Positions 1-8,896 of a DNA stretch of 64,000 bases are shown piece by piece. Position 1 is the stretch's first letter, and each line of letters starts with the position of its first letter. The DNA is from an uncultured Ellagibacter sp. Lineage in GTDB: Bacteria; Actinomycetota; Coriobacteriia; Coriobacteriales; Eggerthellaceae. Both the position numbers and the translations under genes were made by a program. Below the pieces are notes generated by a model that saw only the letters and a list, made by a program, of their open reading frames with translations, was not told where the DNA came from and did not search any database. The stretch lies in contig CAKUGU010000008.1 in assembly GCA_934654815.1 (NCBI GenBank), forward strand, positions 1-64,000, in the 5' to 3' direction.

Positions 1-1
1 G

Positions 2-331
2 GTCGGCGCCATCCTCGACGCCGCGACCGAGAACCCCGCGCTCATCGACGACCTCGACCGACTGCTCGACTACTACCTGCCGACCACGGTGAAGCTGCTC
101 GACGCTTACCGCGAGCTCGATTCACAGCCCATCCAAAGCGAGAGCATCCTCGCGTCGAAGCACGAGATCGAGGCAGCGCTCGAAAGCCTCAACACCGCGT
201 TCGAGAAGCTGCTCGACTCGCTCTTCCGCGACCTGGGACTCGACGTGTCGTCCGACATATCCGTGCTCCACACCGTGCTCGCGCAGGAGGGCCTTGTCGA
301 GGGGCCCTTCGACAAGGCGCAGGCACGTTAG
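2..331 (+). CDS. XpaC-like 5-bromo-4-chloroindolyl phosphate hydrolysis family protein, C-terminal part
   Basis: The reading frame is open from the first base of the window, so the gene starts upstream and only its last 109 residues are visible. The visible part is helical and acidic, with the segment LLDYYLPTTVKLLDAYREL and the end motif SSDISVLHTVLAQEGL, both characteristic of the XpaC family C-terminus. The family's molecular role is not established; in many Gram-positive genomes it lies directly before telA, as here, where telA starts 49 bases after this stop codon. The pair is probably one operon. Family assignment is fairly sure; function is not. Confidence 0.75.
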   Translation, partial: VGAILDAATENPALIDDLDRLLDYYLPTTVKLLDAYRELDSQPIQSESILASKHEIEAALESLNTAFEKLLDSLFRDLGLDVSSDISVLHTVLAQEGLVEGPFDKAQAR

Positions 332-380
332 CGTCACCGAAAAGCGGGCACCGCGCCCGCAGCAACAGAAAGGCATCGCC

Positions 381-1541
381 ATGCAGAACAGCGCCGACCA
401 GAAAACCACGCCCGAGCTCACGCTCACGCCTACGCTCGCCGACGAGCCCGCGCCCATCCTCGCCGCCGAGCCGGTTGCGGAACCGACAGCGAACGAAGCG
501 GCGCCCAAGCTCGACGACACCATGCTCACCGACGAGGAAAAGCAGATGGTCGCCTCGTTCGCCGACCAGATCGACGTGCGCGACTCGGTCGCCATCATGC
601 AGTACGGCGCCGGGGCGCAGAAGAAGATGGCCGACTTCTCCGAGTCGGCGCTCGAGCGCGTGCGCACGAAGGACCTAGGCGAGGTCGGTGGGCTCATCAC
701 CGATGTGGTCAGCGAGCTGCGCGGCTTCGACGCCACCGAGGAGAAGGGGCTCTTCGGCTTCTTCAAGCGCGGCGCGAACAAGATCGAATCGCTCCGCGCG
801 CGCTACGACAAGGCCGAGGCGAACGTGAACAAGATCGTCGAAGCGTTGAAGGGCCACCAGATGACCCTTATGAAGGACGCGGCGATGCTCGACCAGATGT
901 ACGAGCTGAACCTCACGTACTTCAAGGAGCTCACCATGTACCTGCTCGCGGGCAAAAAGAAGCTCGCGCAGGTGCGCGAAGGCGAACTCGCCGACCTGGT
1001 CGAGCACGCGCGCGCCACCGGACGGGCCGAGGACGCGCAGGCGGCGCAGGACCTCGAGGCCATGTGCACGCGCTTCGAGAAGAAGCTCGGCGATCTGGAC
1101 CTCACCCGCACCATCGCGATGCAGACGGCGCCGCAGATCCGCTTGGTGCAGAACAACGAGATCACCCTCGTCGAGAAGATCCAGACCACCATCGTGAACA
1201 CCATCCCTCTGTGGAAGAGCCAGATGGTGCTCGCGCTCGGCATCGCGAACTCGACCGAGGCCGCCCGCGCGCAGAACGCCGTCACGAACATGACGAACGA
1301 CCTGCTCAAGAAGAACGCGGAGATGCTGCACACCTCGACGGTCGACATCGCGCGCGAGTCCGAGCGCGGCATCGTCGACATCGAGACGCTCAGGAACACG
1401 AACGAGACGCTTATCAAGACCTTCGACGAGGTCATTCAGATCCAGGCGGAGGGACGTCAAAAGCGCGCCGAGGCCGAGAAGACCATGCGCGAGATGGAAA
1501 CCGAGCTGAAGCAGAAGATGCTCGAGGTCCCGCGCGTGTAG
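381..1541 (+). CDS. telA: Toxic anion resistance protein TelA family
   Basis: A 386-residue soluble, strongly helical protein of the TelA/KlaA family, which is linked to tellurite and other cell-envelope stress resistance by an unknown mechanism. The first 60 residues are Ala/Pro/Glu-rich and probably disordered; the rest is coiled-coil-like, with the family region around GLFGFFKRGANKIESL and the C-terminal segment RLVQNNEITLVEKIQTTIVN. I chose the ATG at 381 because AGAAAGG lies eight bases upstream; a longer frame back to 294 would overlap the preceding gene. It follows an XpaC-like gene, the usual partner. SPFH and zinc-ribbon proteins often seen with this pair are 13-15 kb away here rather than adjacent. 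Confidence 0.88.
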   Translation: MQNSADQKTTPELTLTPTLADEPAPILAAEPVAEPTANEAAPKLDDTMLTDEEKQMVASFADQIDVRDSVAIMQYGAGAQKKMADFSESALERVRTKDLGEVGGLITDVVSELRGFDATEEKGLFGFFKRGANKIESLRARYDKAEANVNKIVEALKGHQMTLMKDAAMLDQMYELNLTYFKELTMYLLAGKKKLAQVREGELADLVEHARATGRAEDAQAAQDLEAMCTRFEKKLGDLDLTRTIAMQTAPQIRLVQNNEITLVEKIQTTIVNTIPLWKSQMVLALGIANSTEAARAQNAVTNMTNDLLKKNAEMLHTSTVDIARESERGIVDIETLRNTNETLIKTFDEVIQIQAEGRQKRAEAEKTMREMETELKQKMLEVPRV

Positions 1542-1643
1542 CGAACGAGACGGCACGACACGTCGCAGGGCGCAGGCGGGAAAGGCCGCTTGTGCCCTGC
1601 TCGTTTGAGGTGCGGCTTTTAGGTGCGCGGGGGCTGCCCGGCT

Positions 1644-1686
1644 GGGTCTGTCGCGCGCAGTGCACACCCGTGCGCGCGACAGACCC
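1644..1686. terminator. 16-bp perfect hairpin between convergent genes
   Basis: GGGTCTGTCGCGCGCA (1644-1659) and its exact complement (1671-1686) enclose an 11-base loop, midway between the ends of telA and the convergent amidohydrolase gene. There is no T-run on either side, so intrinsic termination is likely but not certain; it could serve both strands. Confidence 0.55.
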
Positions 1687-1730
1687 ATGAGCGGAAGTAA
1701 CGCGACCAGGTTGCGCAGCCAGCGGCGCGC

Positions 1731-3038
1731 TTACGCGCGCGGCAAGAAGGCGTCGAGCTCGCGGTCGAGCTCGGGCAGATGCTTCACCGAAAGCCCGCGG
1801 ACGAGCTCGCCTCGAGCCATGACCATCCGCACGTTGCGCAGCGCCTCCAAATCGTCGAGCGGATTCGCATCGACGACGATGAGATCGGCGGCCTTCCCCG
1901 CCTCGATCGAGCCGGTTTCGTCGCCAAGCCCCAGGATACGCGCGTTGCCGAGCGTCGCGGTGTGCAGCGCGAGCGTGCGCGAGGCACCGACGATGCGCTC
2001 GAAGTACACCACCTCGCGCCACATGTCGTACTGCGTGACGTACGGGCAGGCGGAGTCGGTGCCGATTCCCACGGGGATGCCGGCGTCGAGAGCGGCCTGC
2101 GCCGCGTGAACGATGCCGCGGTACACGATGTCGCCGTTGGTTTTCTGCACCTCGGTCGAGTGCGTCTTCTCGGAATCGAGCTTCACGAACGGGAGCGCGG
2201 GAGACACGGTGCAGGTGAGCGACGAGGCGCGACCTGCGCCGTTTTCCCTGAACAGCGCGATGAGATCGGGCGTTAAGTCGGCACCGTGCTCGATGGTGTC
2301 GACGCCCGCCAGAAGCCCCACGCGAACGCCTTCGGCGCTCTCGATGTGGGCGGCCGTGGACATGCCGAGCTTGTGGGCCTCGTCGACCGCGGCCGCGGCG
2401 ATCTCGGGCGGCATGCGCAGCACGCCCGGCTCGCCTTCCTTCTCGGCATCGAACACGCCGCCCGTGATGAACAGCTTCACGAGGTCGCACTTGCGCGCGA
2501 AACATTCGCGCACGATGCCGCGCGCCTCGTCGGGCGTCTTCGCGATGTGCGCGAAGAGCCCCGCGCCGTGGCCGCCCGGAACCGTGACGCCCACGCCCGA
2601 CGTGACAAGACGCGGACCGGGGTACTTGCCCGCGTTCACGGCGTCGCGCACGTCGACGTCGGCAAACCCCGGGTCGCCCACCGAGCGCACGGTGGTGACG
2701 CCGCTCGCGAGCTGCTGTTGCGCGTGCTTCTTGATGGTGCGACGCAGGTACCACATGCCGAGCGGGTTTCCCACCACCTTGTCGATGAGGTCGCCCGCCG
2801 CGCCCGCGCTCGTGGGCTTGCCCGATCCGCACAGATGCACATGCAGGTTCACGAGGCCCGGCAGAAGGTACGCGCCCTTGAGGTCGATCTCTTTCGCACC
2901 CGCAGGAGGCACGACCTCGGCGGCACTGCCGACAGCCGCGATGCACCCCGCGTCGTCCACAACGACGGTCGAGTTGGGCCGCGGCTGCATATCGGCGGTG
3001 CCGTCGAGCACGGTTGCGTGGGTGAAAACATAGGCCAT
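1731..3038 (-). CDS. Metal-dependent amidohydrolase (imidazolonepropionase-like)
   Basis: A 435-residue cytoplasmic amidohydrolase-superfamily enzyme. The N-terminal beta-sandwich is followed by the metal-binding motif NLHVHL (HxH, near residue 65) after the usual LLPGLVN stretch; later come a His in AAHIESAEG, EHGADLTPD and the metal-binding Asp in GIGTDSACP. The length and order fit the prolidase/imidazolonepropionase-like branch that hydrolyses amide or lactam bonds; the substrate cannot be read from sequence. The start at 3038 has AAGGAGG a few bases upstream; the frame extends further only with poor starts. It appears to be a single-gene unit with its own promoter. Confidence 0.85.
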   Translation of the reverse strand: MAYVFTHATVLDGTADMQPRPNSTVVVDDAGCIAAVGSAAEVVPPAGAKEIDLKGAYLLPGLVNLHVHLCGSGKPTSAGAAGDLIDKVVGNPLGMWYLRRTIKKHAQQQLASGVTTVRSVGDPGFADVDVRDAVNAGKYPGPRLVTSGVGVTVPGGHGAGLFAHIAKTPDEARGIVRECFARKCDLVKLFITGGVFDAEKEGEPGVLRMPPEIAAAAVDEAHKLGMSTAAHIESAEGVRVGLLAGVDTIEHGADLTPDLIALFRENGAGRASSLTCTVSPALPFVKLDSEKTHSTEVQKTNGDIVYRGIVHAAQAALDAGIPVGIGTDSACPYVTQYDMWREVVYFERIVGASRTLALHTATLGNARILGLGDETGSIEAGKAADLIVVDANPLDDLEALRNVRMVMARGELVRGLSVKHLPELDRELDAFLPRA

Positions 3039-3101
3039 GGGAGCCTCCTTGACGAAAGCGTTGCGCGGGATGAACCGCAAGAAACGACGGGCATTGAGCG
3101 G

Positions 3102-3107
3102 ATTATA
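3102..3107 (-). promoter_or_regulatory. Probable -10 box of the amidohydrolase gene
   Basis: The minus strand reads TATAAT here, 64 bases before the start codon, inside a gene-free stretch. No good -35 hexamer is visible at the expected distance, so this is only a moderately strong call. Confidence 0.45.
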
Positions 3108-3264
3108 CCCCATTTGTGGAATTGCCTCCCATGGCGGGTGCAAGACCAGCCTCGGAGCCGGGAGCCGGACTCACGCCGGGTCCCCACGTCCGAACTCGCC
3201 AAGCCCGCCGTGCCGCCTGAAGGCCTTCCCGGAAGGGAAGCCCTACTCCCCTTTCCCGCCTCGA

Positions 3265-3405
3265 GGGACAGAATCGCTCAATATGCGAGGAGTGCGTCGC
3301 GGCAAACTTTCACGGCGAGCATCGCGACCTGGGGATATGCGAATCGTCGAACGTATCAAGCGCCGAGCGCGCCGGATTCGGCTCGCAAATCGATGCCTTT
3401 TGTCC
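3265..3405. repeat. Palindromic intergenic repeat, copy 1
   Basis: Lies in the 425-base gene-free gap 3039-3463. The left end reads GGGACAGAATCGCTCAATAT followed by GCGAGG; the right end is its imperfect reverse complement ending CCTTTTGTCC (17 of 25 positions pair). At the centre is GACCTGGGG (3326-3334). Ends and centre are shared with the copies at 7429, 26135 and 45861, and the ends with 42121. No open reading frame inside looks coding. Confidence 0.6.
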
Positions 3406-3463
3406 ACGCCGGGCGAATTCCGAGCAAGATAGCACGCTCGCGACCCGCGAATCCCCCACGTCG

Positions 3464-6337
3464 CTACTGGTAGAACCTCAGGACGCCTCGCGGCACGCCG
3501 CGCGACCACATGTCGTGCACGCCGACTGGGCCGTAGGCGTCGATGATCATGTCGTCGCCGAGATAGATCGCGACGTGTCCTTCCCAGGAGATCACGTCGC
3601 CGCGCTGGCACATGGAAAGCGGCAGGTGGAGCACGTCGCCGTAATCCCACATGTTGTTCGCGTCGTGGCTGTGCCAGCCGTCCGATCCCGTGGCGTAGTG
3701 GTCGTACGGGTTGAACTCCCCGAGGTCCATGCCCGTCGCGTACAGGCATTGGTACACGAGCCCGATGCAATCGACGCCGACGCCCGGCTCCATCGAGTAG
3801 TTCCATCGATACGCCGTGCCGATGTAGTCGTAGGCGCGGTCGATGAAGGCGTCGATGCAGTCCTGCCGCGTCGCGTCGGGCGCTATGCACGAGGGGGTCA
3901 CGTACGTGAAGTACCCGCTCGCGTAGTCGGGAAGCGTCACCGACTTCGAGCTGACCTGGTAGTACCCCGACGGATTCTGATAGCCAACCTTGTCGGGCAT
4001 CGTGGCCGTCTGGAACGTGAAGCGCGCGGCGCGGTCGCGCGAGACGAGCTCGGCGTTCGACCCGTTCGCATTCCCCGACGCGCCGAGAGCGAAGGAAGCG
4101 TCCGCGGACGCGGCGAGCGCGAACGTCCCGTCGCCGTTGTAGTCGATGCGCCATTTCTGGGCCGCCGTGCCGTTCTCGTCGTACTGTTGCACGTTGGAGC
4201 CCGCGGCGATAAGCCCGTTGCACACGTCGAGCGCCATCTTCGAGCCGACGTTTATCAGAGTGTAGGACCCGTCCTCGTTGCGTGAGACGCGCCAGATCTG
4301 CGCGCCAGACCCATTCGAGGCCCACGTCTGCACGTTCGCCCCTGCGTCGAGGGACCCGTCCGAGACGTCGATCACCTGGTCGGAGCCGGAAAGGCGAAGC
4401 GTGTAGAGGCCGTCGGGCAAGGGCTGGGTCTCGCGAAGCGCGAAGAGCTGCGCGTCGGTGCCGTTCGAGGCCCACGTTTGAACGTTCGTTCCCGAAGAAG
4501 TCGAGCCGCCCGATAGGTCGAGCACCCGGCTGTTGCCGAGATTCGTGAGCGTGACGAAGCCGCCGCGCACGTCGGCGCGCCACTCCTGCGCATCGGTGCC
4601 GTCCGCCGCGCGCTGGACGACGTTGCCGTCCGAGTCGGAAGCGAGCTGCTTGCCCGAGCAGAGGGATTGCAGCGTATAGGTGTTCGCCCGGCCGGATACG
4701 CGCTTCACGTACCACTTCTGCGCGAGGGAGCCGTTACCATCCCATAGCTGCACGTTGGCGCCGTCGGCAACAGAAGCGCTCGCCACGTCGAGCGCCTTGG
4801 AGAGATCGCCCTTCGGAGCGACCGTGAAGATTCCCTCGGAAAGCAAGTCATCCTGAGCGACGAGCGCGAACGTCGAGCTTTCCACACTTGGATCCGCCTC
4901 GGCCTCCACATTCGCGCCCGCTTGCTCGCCCCCGGCAGCAAGCCAATAGCCCGTCGCGAGGTTCTGGAAGCGAAGCGAACCATCCTGCGTCCTTACGCCC
5001 GCCCACTGCTGGCGCTTGCTTTGCGCGACCGTGCGCCCAAGCGCGACGTTCGACGGCGAGCTCACAACACCCGGTGCTGTCTCGAGCGCGAGACCGCTCT
5101 CCACGCACACGATATGGTAGTAGCCATTCGCGTACTCGAACGTGAAGGTCTGGGAAAGCTGCGTGCCCACGAACGCGATCGAGACGTTCGCTCCGTCAGT
5201 CTCGGACTCAGCAGTGAGGGAAAGCCCCTCCGCCGACACGGGGCGAATGAACCAATACCCGGAAATCTCCAGGTCATCGCAGGGAGCGGCAAGGGAAGCC
5301 GACCCGTCGTCGAACACCCCGACGTCGTAGCCGCGCATGAGGACAGTCGCGGCGCGCTCGCGGGGGAGCTGCTCGTTCGCACGGAGCTCGAAGACGCCGT
5401 TACCGTCGTCGTAGCCGGAAACGAGGCCCGCGTCGACGCACCACGCAAGGCCGCGCGCCGCCCATCCCGGAACGCCCCCACCATCGGAGAATCGGGAAAG
5501 CGAGGACGCGTCGTAGCCGGAGCCGACCTGGTTGAAGTTCGCGACGACGGTGCAGAGCTGACCGATCGTCACAGGCGTGTCGGGCTCGAAGGAGAACGAG
5601 CCGTCGCCTTGGGGAAACCCGTTGATTACCTTGTTGGCAACCGCCCAGTTCGCGGCAGCGGTGTACCATGTTTGGGACATAACGTCGCCCATTCCCGTTG
5701 TGTTGGCGGCGTCGTTTCGGTAGGCGTTGGCCGCTTCCGGCTCGGCATAGCGCCACATCATGACCGCGAGCTCGGCGCGGGTAAGGCCCTGTCCCACCCC
5801 GAAGAGCGTCGTGCCCGCGATTCCCGTCATGATCCTCTTCTGCTGGCAGAAGATCACCCCCGGCTCGTACCACGACCCTGGAACGACATCGGTGTAGACG
5901 GCAGGGGAAGCGGAATCGGTTTCGGAAGCGGCATCGACGGCCCCAGGCTCTGACGCGTCGGCCGCAGAAGGCTGAGCAGCTTGCGACTGGGAAGGCGAGT
6001 CGCCAGCGGATGAGGCGGCGTCAGACGGAGTCGCATCCGAAGAGCCGGCGGGCGTCATGTCGAAGGGTTCCCGACCGGAAGGCTCTTGGCCAGAGGAAAC
6101 ACCTGCGTTCCCGGTTCCCGTCAGGCCGGCAGCGCCGCCTTCCGGCGAAGCCGAAGAAGCCGCGTCGTCCCGAGGATTTCCTTGTGCCTCCGCGACTGCT
6201 GCGGCAGCTTCGTCGAGCTGCGCGTTAGGAGCGCCAAAGGCCGCCGCGGGAACGAGCCCGACGACGAGCATCGCCGAAGCGAAGGCGGCGACCCCCCCCC
6301 GAGCGCATTTCGTCAATCCGTTATCCCGTTGCCCCAT
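3464..6337 (-). CDS. Secreted SLH - ricin-B lectin - NlpC/P60 cell-wall protein
   Basis: A 957-residue exported protein. A signal peptide with basic start and hydrophobic core ends near AAAFGA-PNA. A Ser/Ala/Glu/Pro-rich linker follows to about residue 145, then three S-layer homology repeats (about 145-350; for example the SWYEPGVIF and TWYTAAANWAV helices), then a long run of ricin-type beta-trefoil repeats (about 355-810, repeated NVQTWASNG and QKW/QIW motifs), and a C-terminal NlpC/P60 domain with the catalytic Cys in VDCIGLVYQ and His in EGHVAIYLG. Expected role: anchored to the wall by SLH, binds glycan and cleaves peptidoglycan peptides. The start at 6337 has GGAGGCGAGG just upstream. 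A nine-G tract lies inside the signal-peptide codons. Confidence 0.88.
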   Translation of the reverse strand: MGQRDNGLTKCARGGVAAFASAMLVVGLVPAAAFGAPNAQLDEAAAAVAEAQGNPRDDAASSASPEGGAAGLTGTGNAGVSSGQEPSGREPFDMTPAGSSDATPSDAASSAGDSPSQSQAAQPSAADASEPGAVDAASETDSASPAVYTDVVPGSWYEPGVIFCQQKRIMTGIAGTTLFGVGQGLTRAELAVMMWRYAEPEAANAYRNDAANTTGMGDVMSQTWYTAAANWAVANKVINGFPQGDGSFSFEPDTPVTIGQLCTVVANFNQVGSGYDASSLSRFSDGGGVPGWAARGLAWCVDAGLVSGYDDGNGVFELRANEQLPRERAATVLMRGYDVGVFDDGSASLAAPCDDLEISGYWFIRPVSAEGLSLTAESETDGANVSIAFVGTQLSQTFTFEYANGYYHIVCVESGLALETAPGVVSSPSNVALGRTVAQSKRQQWAGVRTQDGSLRFQNLATGYWLAAGGEQAGANVEAEADPSVESSTFALVAQDDLLSEGIFTVAPKGDLSKALDVASASVADGANVQLWDGNGSLAQKWYVKRVSGRANTYTLQSLCSGKQLASDSDGNVVQRAADGTDAQEWRADVRGGFVTLTNLGNSRVLDLSGGSTSSGTNVQTWASNGTDAQLFALRETQPLPDGLYTLRLSGSDQVIDVSDGSLDAGANVQTWASNGSGAQIWRVSRNEDGSYTLINVGSKMALDVCNGLIAAGSNVQQYDENGTAAQKWRIDYNGDGTFALAASADASFALGASGNANGSNAELVSRDRAARFTFQTATMPDKVGYQNPSGYYQVSSKSVTLPDYASGYFTYVTPSCIAPDATRQDCIDAFIDRAYDYIGTAYRWNYSMEPGVGVDCIGLVYQCLYATGMDLGEFNPYDHYATGSDGWHSHDANNMWDYGDVLHLPLSMCQRGDVISWEGHVAIYLGDDMIIDAYGPVGVHDMWSRGVPRGVLRFYQ
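6292..6300 (-). repeat. Nine-G homopolymer inside a signal-peptide coding region
   Basis: On the coding (minus) strand the codons for Arg-Gly-Gly-Val early in the SLH/NlpC gene form an uninterrupted run of nine G. One-base slippage would shift the frame within the first 20 codons. Whether it varies in a population cannot be seen here. Confidence 0.6.
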
Positions 6338-6382
6338 AAGCCTCGCCTCCATGGTTTCAAGCGAACAATCCACCCCGTCATT

Positions 6383-7228
6383 CTATCGCCCGATAAGATC
6401 GGATATGAGGCTCGCAGTCCGTTGTTGCTGCTCATCGGCCGATAGCGACGGGGAACCGTCGCCTTTCTGCGCGCCGTAGTCGCCGAACCCCGCGTGGTTG
6501 CCGCCCTCGATGACGACGGTTCTCGCCGAGGCGGGCAGATTACCGGCGTTGTCGGCAAGCGCGGCGCGGTTGATCACGCCGTCGGCCTCGCCGTATACGG
6601 TGAGGCAGTCCATGTCGGTGTCCGAAAGGTCAACGGCGGAATACGACGCCAGGAAGATTACGCCCCGCACATCGCCTTCGTGTGCCGAGGCGTACTGGGC
6701 TGCGGCAACCCCGCCGAGCGAGTGCCCGGCAAGCCACCATTCTTGCACGCCGGGAGCTTCGGCTCGCGCGGATGACGCGGCATCGATGTTGAAAAAGGCC
6801 AGGTTGAACGGCATTTTTTCGATGACGCAGTAATAGCCCTCGTCGGCGAGCTTGCTGGCGAGGGGAACGTAAGCCGCGGGTTCAACCTTAGCCCCTGGAT
6901 AAAACGAGATGCCGACCTTCGCGCGCGGGTCGCCCACCGCGATGCTGTCAGACGTTTCGACAAGCTCGCCGGCGTCGGCAAGCGCCGACTCAAAATTGCG
7001 CGCCGTATCGCACGCATGATAGTAATCGGACACGTACGCGAAAAAGCCAATGGCGCATGCAGCCACAACAGCGAGGAGCGTCAGCGCAAGCCTGCGCGGC
7101 CACCTGCGCGCCCGGCGAAGCCTCGTGCCAGGCGAGGTTTTCGAACAAGCGCCCGAAGCGCCCTCCGCCGTATGCGTTTCCGGCACATCCACATTTTCAA
7201 CAGCGCTTTCGTCTGAAACCTTCGTCAC
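6383..7228 (-). CDS. Membrane-anchored alpha/beta hydrolase
   Basis: About 281 residues. A cytoplasmic basic tail (RLRRARRWPRR) precedes one membrane segment (LALTLLAVVAACAIGFFAYV), so the catalytic domain is outside the membrane. The hydrolase core has the nucleophile elbow GHSLGG, an acid in GEADGVI and a His in GGNHAGFGDYG, typical of the small alpha/beta-hydrolase family 5 (PF12695-like) of Gram-positive bacteria. Substrate unknown. I place the start at the GTG at 7228, eight bases after GGAGG; an ATG two codons earlier is almost on top of that ribosome-binding site. It is co-oriented with, and 45 bases before, the SLH/NlpC gene and may be co-transcribed with it. Confidence 0.82.
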   Translation of the reverse strand: MTKVSDESAVENVDVPETHTAEGASGACSKTSPGTRLRRARRWPRRLALTLLAVVAACAIGFFAYVSDYYHACDTARNFESALADAGELVETSDSIAVGDPRAKVGISFYPGAKVEPAAYVPLASKLADEGYYCVIEKMPFNLAFFNIDAASSARAEAPGVQEWWLAGHSLGGVAAAQYASAHEGDVRGVIFLASYSAVDLSDTDMDCLTVYGEADGVINRAALADNAGNLPASARTVVIEGGNHAGFGDYGAQKGDGSPSLSADEQQQRTASLISDLIGR

Positions 7229-7428
7229 GTTCATTCCCTCCTCGCCAGGCGTTTTCCTGTGCGTTCCGGGGAAAAAGACGCCTCGCCCCTCGCGCGCTTT
7301 CCTGCTTCGTTCGATATTCTAATCCACCGGCTGGTTAGATGACGCTCGCCCATCGTCACGGCAAAAGTCAAAGGCTCGAAAGAGTAGCGGCTGCCGTTTC
7401 GCGAAAGACTTCGCCGCCGTACAGAAAG

Positions 7429-7559
7429 TCGATCATTTGCGCAGGTTTGCCGTGACAATTCGAGCAGAGCCACTTATGGCAACCGCAAAAAGCCAGGTCG
7501 TCGGCTCTCAACCAATCGAAACATCAGAGTCGGCGTGGAAAACCTGCGCATATGATCGA
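7429..7559. repeat. Palindromic intergenic repeat, copy 2
   Basis: Sits in the gene-free gap 7229-7685. Twenty-base arms TCGATCATTTGCGCAGGTTT (7429-7448) and its reverse complement with one mismatch (7540-7559). The left flank ACAGAAAG resembles the ends of copy 1. The centre carries CCAGGTCG (7493-7500), i.e. the family's ACCTGG motif in reverse orientation. Arm-to-arm length of the 15-base core is 121 bases, exactly as in the copy at 45861. Nothing else is recognisable in this gap. Confidence 0.65.
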
Positions 7560-7685
7560 TTATCGATGCTGATAGCCTCCACGCGTTTTCGGACGGACGC
7601 TGTGATCGGTCTCGTGGATTATTTCGACCAACAAGTTCACGGGGAATAACCTATCATGAGCAACGTCATCGAAAGGAGCCTTGTC

Positions 7686-8702
7686 ATGTCCGAGACTGCA
7701 CGCGTTGCCGCGCGCTCGCCTATCCTTATGCCACTCATCAGCAGCAGTTTCGCACTCGGGCATGCCCGCGAGCACGCCGAGTCGTTCGCCGACCCCGACG
7801 CGCGCTCCATCGCGCTCGCCGAGCTCGCCTACTTCCAGGGTCGCCCCGAGGACGCGCTCGAGCTCGCAGGTCCCTATCTCGAATCGAAGGACATGGGGCT
7901 TCGCAGCTCGGCGTGCTTCATCTCTGCCTACTCTTGCCTCCCTCTCGGCCGTATCGCGAAGGCGCGCGAGGCACTCGCCATCCTGGAGCGGCAGGCCGAA
8001 AGCGTGCGCGGGCCCGAAGCGCCCGTCGCGTTGTTCGCCCGCGACGCGGCGCTCTCGCTTCTGCACCTCGATGAGGGGAAGGGAGGCGCGCCCACATCCC
8101 TCGCAGCGCCTCGGGAGCTGAGCGAGGGAGTGCGCATGTTCCTCGCGAACGTGCGCGCGCACCAGGCGTATTTGCGCGGCGACTACGGGCATTCGCTCGG
8201 CATCGTCGAGGGGACGCTCTCCATGGCGAGCGCGCTCTATCCCGTCCCCGCGCTGTACCTGCACCTCGTCGGCTGCATGAGCGCGATGTCGCTCAAGCAG
8301 ATCGATTACGCGAAAGACCTGTTCGCCCGCGCGTGGGACCTCGCGAAGCCCGACGGGCTCGTCCAGGGCATCGCCGAGCACCACGGGCTTCTGGGCGGGC
8401 TCATCGAAACCTGCGTGAAGCCGGTCGACCCTGACGCCTACCGCCGCATCATCGACATCACCTACCGCTTCTCTGCCGGCTGGCGGCGCGTGCACAACCC
8501 CCGCATGCAGGAGGAAGTCGCCGACAACCTCACCACCACCGAATTCTCCATCGCGATGCTCCTGAACCGCGGGTGGACGATCAAGGAGATCGCATCGTTT
8601 CTCAACGTGTCGGAGAACACGGTGAAAACCCACGCGCGGCGCGTCTACGCGAAGCTCGGGATCAGGAACCGCCGCGAGCTCTCGCGCTTCATGCTGCGCT
8701 GA
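7686..8702 (+). CDS. LuxR-family transcriptional regulator with TPR-like sensor part
   Basis: A 338-residue protein. The C-terminal 60 residues form a LuxR/GerE helix-turn-helix: MLLNRGWTIKEIASFLNVS, then ENTVKTHARRVYAKLGI and RNRRELSRF. The N-terminal 270 residues are Ala/Leu-rich paired helices resembling tetratricopeptide or MalT-like repeats, with no receiver domain or membrane span, so activity is probably controlled by a ligand or partner. The start at 7686 has GAAAGGAG seven bases upstream; an ATG ten codons earlier lacks a ribosome-binding site. The next gene, an N-terminally anchored Ntn-type amide hydrolase, begins 194 bases later on the same strand and is a plausible target; this is inference. 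Confidence 0.85.
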   Translation: MSETARVAARSPILMPLISSSFALGHAREHAESFADPDARSIALAELAYFQGRPEDALELAGPYLESKDMGLRSSACFISAYSCLPLGRIAKAREALAILERQAESVRGPEAPVALFARDAALSLLHLDEGKGGAPTSLAAPRELSEGVRMFLANVRAHQAYLRGDYGHSLGIVEGTLSMASALYPVPALYLHLVGCMSAMSLKQIDYAKDLFARAWDLAKPDGLVQGIAEHHGLLGGLIETCVKPVDPDAYRRIIDITYRFSAGWRRVHNPRMQEEVADNLTTTEFSIAMLLNRGWTIKEIASFLNVSENTVKTHARRVYAKLGIRNRRELSRFMLR

Positions 8703-8896
8703 CGTTGCACCGCGAAAGGCGCGCGCAGGTCGGGCATCATCGGCGGTACGGGCTCGCAGGCCTGGCGGAACCGCGCGCCCGCGCCCCTCCGATAGCATTC
8801 CCCGTCACCCGATTCCACACCGGAACGGGTGACGAATCGCCTCCCCCGTTTTGGGAAAATACCAGCAGAAACGCAAGCGGGGAAAGCGAGGAAACT

